This document shows, piece by piece, positions 1-7,909 of a DNA stretch of 14,011 bases. How positions within the stretch are numbered: position 1 is the first letter of the stretch; each line of letters begins with the position of its first letter. Both the position numbers and the translations under genes were made by a program. Source of the stretch: Bacteroidaceae bacterium (GTDB lineage Bacteria; Bacteroidota; Bacteroidia; Bacteroidales; Bacteroidaceae); the NCBI GenBank assembly GCA_028709135.1, contig JAQVXN010000021.1:1-14011 (forward strand), written 5' to 3'. The notes under the pieces were generated by a model, which worked only from the letters and a program-made list of their open reading frames with translations, was not told where the DNA came from and did not search any database.

Positions 1-170
1 GGAATCTGACATGTTTTGTGGATGGCTTTGACATTCTGGGAAATTTATCGAACATCTACCGTTCTGTGAATGCGCAGGGCAGGACGGAAACGCGTTATAA
101 TGTGGTGCCGCGTTATGTGATGTTGCATGTGATTTACCGGCTGAATGTGCAGCCGAAGAAGAAAAAATAA
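1..170 (+). CDS. C-terminal end of an outer-membrane beta-barrel protein (partial, 5' end outside window)
   Basis: Reading from base 3, an open frame runs into the window and stops at TAA 168-170, giving 55 residues. They align without gaps to the C-terminus of the next gene: I count 33 identical positions of 54, including DGFDIL and a shared end HVIYRLN(V/I)QPKKK. This is therefore the end of a paralogous outer-membrane barrel protein with its last membrane strand(s). The next gene starts within about 30 bases, so the two are probably co-transcribed. This end uses more G/C-rich codons (ctg, gtg, ccg, cgg) than the downstream copy, so the duplication is not recent or the copies have diverged under different pressures. 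Function beyond outer-membrane location is unknown. Confidence 0.8.
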   Translation, partial: NLTCFVDGFDILGNLSNIYRSVNAQGRTETRYNVVPRYVMLHVIYRLNVQPKKKK

Positions 171-201
171 AATGATTATGGAAAAAAACAGAATGATTAT
201 G
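171..201 (+). repeat. Short tandem duplication carrying four in-frame ATG codons
   Basis: The segment AATGATTATG at 171-180 recurs at 192-201, a period of 21 bases, and both copies are followed by an A-rich run. Because 21 is a multiple of three, both copies read in the same frame and supply ATGs at 172, 178, 193 and 199. The repeat sits directly behind the TAA (168-170) of the upstream gene. It looks like a small slippage duplication of a translation-initiation region. It makes the true start of the downstream protein ambiguous by up to nine codons. Confidence 0.6.
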
Positions 202-3090
202 AAAAGATTCCTGATTCTTATTTCCCTATGTTTATTGTCCTTCACGATTACTGATGCACAAAAGCAGAAATATAAGAGTATTGTTATCCAGGGCGAGGTT
301 GTAGAAGAATTAAACCGGAACTATTTGTCTGGAACAGAAGTTAGTTTATTACGGCCGGATAGTACTGTGGTGTTATCCTGGATAACTCGAAATGGATTCA
401 AGGATGAAGGCTTTTTCTCATTTCGGGTAGAGACCGGTGGAGATTATATTCTGAGATTTAGGAAAAAAGGCTATGATGAGCTGTGTAAAAACTATTATTT
501 GGAACTTAAAACGGCAAATGAACAAAAAGACTTGGGTACATTTTCGTTAGTGAGAACGAGTCATAAATTACAAAATGTAACGGTGCGAGCCACAAAAATC
601 AAGATGGTTATGGAAAAGGACACGATCGTTTACAATGCCGATGCTTTTCAATTAAGTGAGGGCTCCATGCTGGACGCATTAATCAGACAACTTCCCGGTG
701 CAGAATTAAAAGATGGTCAAATAAAGGTAAACGGGCGTTTTATCAGTAGTCTTTTAGTGAATGGGAAGGATTTCTTTAAAGGTAATCCCAAAGTGGCTCT
801 GGAAAATTTGCCAGCGTATATGGTAAACAAAGTGAAAGTCTATGAGCGAGAAGACGAAGTAAAGAAAGTTTTGAATCTAAAAAGTCAATTGAACGAGAAG
901 GAATTGGTGATGGACGTGAATCTGAAAAAACAATACAATACAGGTTGGACGGCTAATGCAGAAGCTGCGGCAGGTACAAATGGACGTTATCTTTCGCGTC
1001 TTTTTGGTTTACGTTTTACGGATAGAACGCGACTGTCGATGTTTGCAAAAATGAACAATACGAATGATACGCGCTTACCCGGTAATGATGGGGAATGGAC
1101 ACCTCAGGGCGCATTCGGAGGTAAAACAAGTGTAAAAACAAGTGGTTTGCAATGGGAATGGAACAATAAGAAAAAGACATGGAATTTTACAGGGAAGTTG
1201 ATGGCTGAGCATCAAAATATGGATGCTGAAACGAAAACATCTACCGAGAACTATCTGGAAGAAGGAAATCATTACGGTCGTTCTGTTTCGATGACTAATA
1301 ATAAAACATCCAAGATGGAATTTTCCGGAGATTTGAAATATACGCCGAAGAATTTATATCTAGAGTTTATACCATTTATGAATTTAAATCAAAATAAAAA
1401 AAACACGGATCAACGCAGTGCCACGTTCAACAAGGAACCTTGGGAGAAATATCGGGGTGCTGCTATCGACAGTCTTTTCAGAATGAAAGATTATCTGCCC
1501 AATGAGATAGTAAATCAATGTAGTAATGAAGAATATGAGCGTATTCGTAATTTCACAACAGGTGGAAGCTTAAATATTACAACGAAAATCCATGAATATG
1601 CCGTTTATTTGACTGAGTCGGGAAGTTATATCAAGCAAAGCTATTTCGACTTTTCTCAATATGATTTGAATTACGGTTTAGAAGGTAAAAATGACTACCG
1701 GAATTTGTATCATGAAAACCCTTACAAGTACTATACCTATAGTAGCGTTTTGGGTGTGTATAAAACATTCGGTGATTTTTTTATGGTCTTATATGATGGT
1801 TATGGTCAGGCATTTACATCACTTGACAACAACTGGTATCGTCTGGAAAGATTAAAAGGCTGGGAATTTGGTACTCCGTATGGCTTAGGTTCTCTACCCG
1901 CATCTCCCGATTCCATGCTTAGTTGTAAGGACTGGTTTAACAGTACAAGTGGACATGTTATTCATAAAACGCATACGCCAACATATCAAATCAATTACCA
2001 AAAATTAAAAAGTAATGAGAAATTCCCGGGAACAGCAGATTGGTGGAGAATAGGGTTGGATTTGCCAACGTCTTTCATAGAGGACAATCTATCTTACCAT
2101 AAGAATTTGTCAGATACTTCAATCCAAAGAAAGATAGCTTTCTTTGAACCTAAACTAACCATACAATTCCATCAAAATGCCGATGCAATAGGTTATGTTT
2201 TCAGCTATAAATTAGAACATGAATTGGCTGATGTGGTCGATCGCGTGAATGTATACTTTAATTATGATCCTTTGAATTTATCTTATGGCAACGGGAATTT
2301 ACGAAACAGGCTCAATCATATTTTTGAATTTAAAGGTAATCGGTACGACAACAAAACGCAAACGGGAATGTCGTATGATGTGACCTATAAACTGACAGAA
2401 AATGGAGAAGTTAATGCACTGGTGTATGATCCGAAAACGGGTATATCGTCTACGCGACCCACGAATGTCAACGGGAAGTGGAATCTGTCAGGGAACTATT
2501 ATTACGTGGGGTATTTTGATCGGCAAAAACGATGGCAATATACGACTTATACTGTTGGAAACTATGAGAATAATGTTGATTTGATTCAGGAAGGGTTGGA
2601 CACGCAGATGAAACGAAACAGTTTACACTCATTGTCACTTTACGAAGATGTAAACGCGACTTATCGTTATGGAAAGAATACAATAGGGACCAGAGTGACG
2701 TGGAACTGGCTGTATGCTACAAGTGACAGACTCGGTTTCAGTACAATTCATACGACGGACTTGACTTACAATTTGAATGGCACAATCAGTTTACCATGGA
2801 ACCTGCAACTGGGTACCGATTTATCCTATTATACCCGCTATGGTTACGGGGATGCAAAAATGAATGATAACGCGTGGGTGTGGAATGCTCGCTTATCAAA
2901 AGTATTCATGAAGGATAAACTCACGTTGATGCTGGATGGATTTGATATTTTAAACGATGTGAAAAATGTACAGCATAGTTTGAGTGCTATGGGACATAGT
3001 GAAACGTGGTACAATTCAGTGAATCGATATATTATGTTGCACGTCATTTATCGTTTGAATATCCAGCCGAAGAAAAAAAGTGAAAACTGA
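199..3090 (+). CDS. Outer-membrane beta-barrel protein, TonB-receptor-like (CarboxypepD_reg-like + plug-like + barrel)
   Basis: Predicted 963-residue outer-membrane protein. From ATG 199 it begins MKRFLILISLCLL, a signal peptide with likely cleavage near A20/Q21. Residues about 28-117 look like a carboxypeptidase-regulatory-like beta-sandwich (starting VIQGEVVE, ending near LRFRKKGYDE). Residues about 125-222 resemble a TonB-receptor plug (MLDALIRQLPG, QIKVNGR, LLVNGKDFFKG, KVKVYERED). The rest, about 230-963, is aromatic-rich alternating sequence typical of a large barrel, as in the family often annotated as outer membrane beta-barrel family protein. I see no TonB box and no SusD partner, so the substrate is unknown and it may not be a transporter. 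The start is uncertain: in-frame ATGs lie at 172, 178, 193 and 199. I chose 199 because it begins a standard signal peptide. It directly follows a paralogue and ends before a promoter-bearing spacer. Confidence 0.85.
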   Translation: MKRFLILISLCLLSFTITDAQKQKYKSIVIQGEVVEELNRNYLSGTEVSLLRPDSTVVLSWITRNGFKDEGFFSFRVETGGDYILRFRKKGYDELCKNYYLELKTANEQKDLGTFSLVRTSHKLQNVTVRATKIKMVMEKDTIVYNADAFQLSEGSMLDALIRQLPGAELKDGQIKVNGRFISSLLVNGKDFFKGNPKVALENLPAYMVNKVKVYEREDEVKKVLNLKSQLNEKELVMDVNLKKQYNTGWTANAEAAAGTNGRYLSRLFGLRFTDRTRLSMFAKMNNTNDTRLPGNDGEWTPQGAFGGKTSVKTSGLQWEWNNKKKTWNFTGKLMAEHQNMDAETKTSTENYLEEGNHYGRSVSMTNNKTSKMEFSGDLKYTPKNLYLEFIPFMNLNQNKKNTDQRSATFNKEPWEKYRGAAIDSLFRMKDYLPNEIVNQCSNEEYERIRNFTTGGSLNITTKIHEYAVYLTESGSYIKQSYFDFSQYDLNYGLEGKNDYRNLYHENPYKYYTYSSVLGVYKTFGDFFMVLYDGYGQAFTSLDNNWYRLERLKGWEFGTPYGLGSLPASPDSMLSCKDWFNSTSGHVIHKTHTPTYQINYQKLKSNEKFPGTADWWRIGLDLPTSFIEDNLSYHKNLSDTSIQRKIAFFEPKLTIQFHQNADAIGYVFSYKLEHELADVVDRVNVYFNYDPLNLSYGNGNLRNRLNHIFEFKGNRYDNKTQTGMSYDVTYKLTENGEVNALVYDPKTGISSTRPTNVNGKWNLSGNYYYVGYFDRQKRWQYTTYTVGNYENNVDLIQEGLDTQMKRNSLHSLSLYEDVNATYRYGKNTIGTRVTWNWLYATSDRLGFSTIHTTDLTYNLNGTISLPWNLQLGTDLSYYTRYGYGDAKMNDNAWVWNARLSKVFMKDKLTLMLDGFDILNDVKNVQHSLSAMGHSETWYNSVNRYIMLHVIYRLNIQPKKKSEN

Positions 3091-3167
3091 AGAGATTACT
3101 TGTACTTGTAAATGAAGGAGATAAGATTTGCTTTATACGGATAAAAACAAAAAGCTTCGTTTCTCGT

Positions 3168-3198
3168 TTTGTATTTTTCTCAACTTACATTATCTTTG
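3168..3198 (+). promoter_or_regulatory. Bacteroidota-type promoter for tamB-tamL
   Basis: A -33 box TTTG at 3168-3171 and a -7 box TATCTTTG at 3191-3198 match the known Bacteroides sigma-factor consensus TTTG / TAnnTTTG, with a spacer of 19 bases. Transcription would start near 3205, leaving a leader of roughly 60 bases before the apparent TTG start at 3266. It lies in the 175-base gap after the barrel-protein gene, which supports a separate transcription unit for tamB-tamL. Confidence 0.75.
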
Positions 3199-3265
3199 CA
3201 AAAAATAGGTTGCATTTCGGAAACTTGGAATTGAAAGTCTTTGGCTTCTTTACTTACAGCCGAAT

Positions 3266-6200
3266 TTGCGCCAGTTAATAAAAAGACACCTATTGAAGAT
3301 TAAGAAAGTTCTCAAATGGCTGGGTATTGCGGTTGCTCTTCCTATCGTATTATTCTTGCTGGCTGCCATTACAGTATATCTGCCTCCCGTTCAGCAATTC
3401 ATAAAGAACAGGGTGACAAATTATTTGTCAGAAAAAACAGGTATGCAGATAAGTATCGAACGGGTAAAATTGGCTTTCCCGCTCGATTTGTCCGTGGACA
3501 GGATGAAAGCCGTGGACCATGGAGATACGCTGGTTGCGGCAGATGCCTTGCGATTGAAAGTGCGTGTAAAGCCTTTGTTGAGGAGGATGATAGATATTTC
3601 CGGCTTTGAGCTGTGGCGCGCACAGGTAGATACGAAAAGTTATATCAGTGATGTACGTATTAAAGGGCGTTTCGGACTATTGGCTTTGAGTTCTCCTTCC
3701 AAGGTCAATCTGTTGAAGGAATTGGTGGAAGTGAATAAAATAGAATTGGAGAAAGGTAACGTTCAGGTGTTGTTGAGCGATACGGCCAAAAAGGATACCA
3801 CTAAAAAAACGCCTATACGTTGGAAAATTATCTTAGGCAGGGCGGATATTAGTCAGACGCGTTTCTTCGTCCGCATGCCGGGTGATTCGATGCGTATGGG
3901 AGGATATATTGGGGAAGCAAAAATAAAAGAAGGTGATTTCAATTTAGAAAAGAAAGATTACAAGACGTTATACCTTGAAATTTTGAGATCCGAATTGAAC
4001 TATGATATTCCTCAGGCGATTTACTCAAAAGGTTTCGATGCAAATCATTTGGCTCTGACAAATTTGAACTTGCATGCTGATACACTGCATTATTACAAGA
4101 AACGTTTGTCGGTAGGTATTCCCTTGTTTGCTGCGAATGAAAAAAGTGGTTTGATGATTAGGAATCTGCATGGATTAATCGCACTGGATTCGAGTAAAGT
4201 GATGTTGCCTGCGTTTCATGTACGTACACCAAATACGGAGTTGAATGCCACGGCGGAGATGAATTGGAAGGCGTTGCGCACGGGGCAAGGTGGACAAATG
4301 GATTTCGACATAAAAGGTTTTGTGGGGCGTCGTGACGTATTGTTGTTGGCCGGGGCGCATGCAGGGCGCATAGCATCGTATTATCCGAATGCTACGTTGC
4401 GGATTGATTGTAATGCGCAAGGAAATATGGATTTTATGCGGATAAACCGCTTGAATGTGTTGCTGCCAGGTTATATTTCTCTTCGTTCCCGTGGTCATGT
4501 GGGATGTATGATGTCAAGTAAACGCCGTTATGGAAGTCTAAATTATAATGTTGAAACCTATCATACAAGTTTCTGTTATAAGATGTTGCCATTCTCGGTT
4601 CGTAAGTTTGTAAGAATTCCGAACCGTATGCAGTTGACGGGGAAAGTGAATTTTGCAGGTGATTGTTATGGTACAAATTCCACCCTCAGAGTGGGTCGCG
4701 GAAAAGTATTGTTGCAGGGGCAGTATGATATTTCTGCTCAAAATTATCGAGGAAAAGTGGTTTCTCATACTTTTCCTCTCTATGAGTTCTTTCCGAAAGA
4801 TTCTTTGTCGGCTTTGACAGCTTCATTTGAGGCGTCCGGTAAAGGATTGGACTTCCTCGGTGCAGGAACCCGTCTGAAAGCCAAAGGATCCATTAATCAT
4901 TTCAATTACGGACATGTTCCATTAGACAGTATCTGGATAAGTGGGAATTTGATGGGAGGACATGCCGTGGCTAATTTGAAAGCTCAAAACAAGATGCTGA
5001 TTGCGAACATGAACATCACGGGAAATATTTTGAAACGTCAGGTAAAAGCGTCTGTGAAAGGTTCTATGGAGAAGTTGAATATGCTCTATTTGACGAATGG
5101 AAAGGATTCTACTGTGCTGATGGCGGAACTGGATGTGAATGGAAATGTGGTTCCAGGTACTAAAGCTTTTGGTGTTACCGGAGAATTGAAAAATATTAAT
5201 GTTATTACACGTACGATGGGTTATCCTGCTGATGAAGTAGTTTTTGGATTTAAGACGACTGCAGACTCTACGCAAGGATACTTGAGATCAGGGGATTTGA
5301 ATGCCCGATTGTATTCCAATAAACCTTTGGAGGAAATTGCGAACAGATTGGTGGAATGTGGAAACCAATTGACCAAACAATTTAAAGCGGCACATTTTGA
5401 CGAGAACGCATGGAGGCGCTATCTGCCCAATATGGGTCTGTATGTGAAGGCTGGGAAACAAAATCCGCTTTTCCAATTGATGCATTTTCGCGGTTATGAT
5501 GCAGATAGCCTTTATGTTGAATTGTCTACAAATCGAGATAAAGGTTTGAACGGTCACTTGTTGTTGTTGGCTTTCAGAACGGGAAACCTCTTATTGGACA
5601 AAACGATGGTACGCATCTATCAAGATTCCAGTGGGGTGCGTTTGGAGAGTAATATTGAAAATACAAAGAAGAGTAATCCGCACCGATTTAAGGCAAATGT
5701 AAGTGGAGCTGTGCTGACTGATGGTTTTTCGGTAAGAGCGTTGTTCAAAGATCAGCAAAACGTGGAAGGTTTGAATTTAGGTCTGCGTGCTGATTTGGCT
5801 CCAAATGGGAATTTAACGTTCCATGTATTTCCTGAACATTCTGTGATAGCATATCGTAAATTCACGGTGAACAAGGATAACTTCTTGACATTGGGAAAAG
5901 ATAAGCATATCAAGGCGAATGTGGATTTGTATGCTGACGACCGTACGCGTTTGAAAATTGTAACTCCAGATGCGGACTCAACGCGAGATGTAACGATCAG
6001 TTTGAGACATGTGAATTTGGATGAATTATCCGATGTGGTGCCGTATATGCCGAAATTGGGAGGCTTCCTGACAGGAGATATTCATGCAGCATGGAAAGAC
6101 AATGATCTTTCGGCGGTGAGCCAGTTGGAATTGCAGGATTTCCGTTATCAGGAATGCCCGATGGGAAATTTAGGAGCTGAAGTCTCTTTCCTTCCTGATG

Positions 6201-7906
6201 GAGCAGATAAACATTACATTACAGCGAACATCTCGAGTAAGGAAAAAGAAGTGGTTACGATGGCGGGTAATTACCTTGACAAAGGGGCAGGCAGCTTGGA
6301 TATGAAAGTCAATTTGTTGGATTTTCCGTCAAGTTTGCTTGACGGATTTATGACTGCTGGCGGAACAGTCGGTCTAACTGGCAAATTAAACGGGGAATTG
6401 AATGTTGTAGGTCCCGTATCGAAATTTTTAATTGATGGACAAATAATGCCGGACTCCCTGCACATTCTTTCTCCTCTTTATGGCGTAAATTTGAGTGTAG
6501 ATGACAAAGCCGTGGAGATCCATGGTAGTAAACTGCATCTGGACGATTTGTCCATGTATACGAAGGCCAAAAATCCGCTGAAGGTAAATGGAGACGTGGA
6601 TTTCAGTAATTTGGATGCTATTCGCTTGGATTTGGCATTTAAAGCCAGAAATTTTGAATTGGTCAGCTCTCCGCGAACAAAGCAATCCGTGGTGTTTGGA
6701 CATGTTTATTCCGATATAGATGCCTCCCTGAAAGGGACTACTAATTTGATGCTTCTCCGTGGCACTCTGAAAGTGCTTGACAATACGAATATGACCTACG
6801 TGATGAAAGACTCCCCGCTGACGGTGGAAGATCGTTTGAAAGGTTTGGTAGACTTTGTAGATTTTTCAGATACTACGCATATAAAGAAGGAAAATGTGAT
6901 GCCACCGGGAGGCGTTTTTGTAGGTTTAAATATAGAAGTGGGTGATGCGGCAAAATTGCATTGCCAACTAAGTGAAGATGGCAGTAGCTATTTTAATTGT
7001 CGCGGTGGTGGAAATTTGTCGATGAAATATTTCCCTAATGGAGAAATTTTCTTGACGGGGCGCTTCTCCATGAGCGAGGGAGAAATGAAATATGCTTTGC
7101 CATTTATTCCACTTAAAACATTTAGTCTCGAAAATGATGATAATTATCTCCGTTTTACGGGAGATCCCTTTAATCCGACACTTCATATTACGGCGATGGA
7201 AAAAACGCGGGCTTCTGTGAGCGATGATAACTCGTCGACGCGTATGGTGTCTTTCAATGTGGGTGTGGCTATTACGCAAACATTAAATAATATGGGATTG
7301 GAATTTTTGATTGAGGCTCCTGAAGATATGTATGTGCAAAATGAATTGGCATCTATGTCCAAGGAGGAACGCGGTAAAGTGGCTATTTCTATGCTTGCAA
7401 CGGGTATTTATCTTTCCTCTTCGAATAAGTCCGGTTTTAAAGCCAACAATGCACTCAATGCTTTTCTACAAGGTGAAATACAGAATATAGCGGGCAATGC
7501 TCTGAAAACAATCGATGTATCAGTGGGTATGGAAGGTTCCACCTCGGCGTCAGGAAATGCACAGACCGACTATTCTTTTCAGTTCGCAAAGCATCTCTGG
7601 AATGATCGCGTGACATTTAAAATTGGAGGAAAGGTGACAGCTGGTTCGGAGCAAGTCTCCGAGAATCAGAGTTTTATCGACAATATTTCGTTGGAATATC
7701 GTTTGGGAAAAGGAACGTCCCGCAACCTGCGCTTCTTTTATGACCATGATACGGTAGACCCGCTCGAAGGTGTTTATTCTACTGCCGGAGGTGGCTTCGT
7801 ACTTCGAAGGAAGACAAATTCGTTTGGCGAGATTTTTCTTTTCCGTAATCCCAGGAAGAAAGAAGAAAAGGTACCTGTTCCGGCAACTAATGCTTCAAAG
7901 AATTAA
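3266..7906 (+). CDS. tamB: Translocation/assembly module protein TamB
   Basis: Predicted 1546-residue TamB/AsmA-superfamily protein. It should be anchored in the inner membrane and span the periplasm to the Omp85-type partner encoded next, in outer-membrane protein assembly or lipid transport. Residues about 15-40 form one membrane segment (VLKWLGIAVALPIVLFLLAA), followed by PPVQQFIKNRV and a TGMQISIERVKLAFPLDL region typical of Bacteroidota TamB. The long middle is repetitive beta-rich sequence, as expected of a hydrophobic-groove bridge. The C-terminal TamB (DUF490) domain covers about 1100-1520; its conserved part includes LTGRFSMSEGEMKYALPF near 1262 and GDPFNPTLHITA near 1300. The family in E. 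coli is about 1260 residues; Bacteroidota forms are usually longer. The start is unusual: no ATG occurs in frame before the membrane segment. TTG 3266 or TTG 3293 (giving MKIKKVLKW) are the candidates, and a TAG at 3206 closes the frame upstream. Confidence 0.9.
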   Translation: MRQLIKRHLLKIKKVLKWLGIAVALPIVLFLLAAITVYLPPVQQFIKNRVTNYLSEKTGMQISIERVKLAFPLDLSVDRMKAVDHGDTLVAADALRLKVRVKPLLRRMIDISGFELWRAQVDTKSYISDVRIKGRFGLLALSSPSKVNLLKELVEVNKIELEKGNVQVLLSDTAKKDTTKKTPIRWKIILGRADISQTRFFVRMPGDSMRMGGYIGEAKIKEGDFNLEKKDYKTLYLEILRSELNYDIPQAIYSKGFDANHLALTNLNLHADTLHYYKKRLSVGIPLFAANEKSGLMIRNLHGLIALDSSKVMLPAFHVRTPNTELNATAEMNWKALRTGQGGQMDFDIKGFVGRRDVLLLAGAHAGRIASYYPNATLRIDCNAQGNMDFMRINRLNVLLPGYISLRSRGHVGCMMSSKRRYGSLNYNVETYHTSFCYKMLPFSVRKFVRIPNRMQLTGKVNFAGDCYGTNSTLRVGRGKVLLQGQYDISAQNYRGKVVSHTFPLYEFFPKDSLSALTASFEASGKGLDFLGAGTRLKAKGSINHFNYGHVPLDSIWISGNLMGGHAVANLKAQNKMLIANMNITGNILKRQVKASVKGSMEKLNMLYLTNGKDSTVLMAELDVNGNVVPGTKAFGVTGELKNINVITRTMGYPADEVVFGFKTTADSTQGYLRSGDLNARLYSNKPLEEIANRLVECGNQLTKQFKAAHFDENAWRRYLPNMGLYVKAGKQNPLFQLMHFRGYDADSLYVELSTNRDKGLNGHLLLLAFRTGNLLLDKTMVRIYQDSSGVRLESNIENTKKSNPHRFKANVSGAVLTDGFSVRALFKDQQNVEGLNLGLRADLAPNGNLTFHVFPEHSVIAYRKFTVNKDNFLTLGKDKHIKANVDLYADDRTRLKIVTPDADSTRDVTISLRHVNLDELSDVVPYMPKLGGFLTGDIHAAWKDNDLSAVSQLELQDFRYQECPMGNLGAEVSFLPDGADKHYITANISSKEKEVVTMAGNYLDKGAGSLDMKVNLLDFPSSLLDGFMTAGGTVGLTGKLNGELNVVGPVSKFLIDGQIMPDSLHILSPLYGVNLSVDDKAVEIHGSKLHLDDLSMYTKAKNPLKVNGDVDFSNLDAIRLDLAFKARNFELVSSPRTKQSVVFGHVYSDIDASLKGTTNLMLLRGTLKVLDNTNMTYVMKDSPLTVEDRLKGLVDFVDFSDTTHIKKENVMPPGGVFVGLNIEVGDAAKLHCQLSEDGSSYFNCRGGGNLSMKYFPNGEIFLTGRFSMSEGEMKYALPFIPLKTFSLENDDNYLRFTGDPFNPTLHITAMEKTRASVSDDNSSTRMVSFNVGVAITQTLNNMGLEFLIEAPEDMYVQNELASMSKEERGKVAISMLATGIYLSSSNKSGFKANNALNAFLQGEIQNIAGNALKTIDVSVGMEGSTSASGNAQTDYSFQFAKHLWNDRVTFKIGGKVTAGSEQVSENQSFIDNISLEYRLGKGTSRNLRFFYDHDTVDPLEGVYSTAGGGFVLRRKTNSFGEIFLFRNPRKKEEKVPVPATNASKN

Positions 7907-7909
7907 CAA

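Noticed and set aside
3147..3172. ACAAAA...TTTTGT inverted repeat as a terminator for the barrel-protein gene
   Set aside because: It is only six A/T-rich pairs around a 14-base loop and overlaps the -33 box of the tamB promoter.
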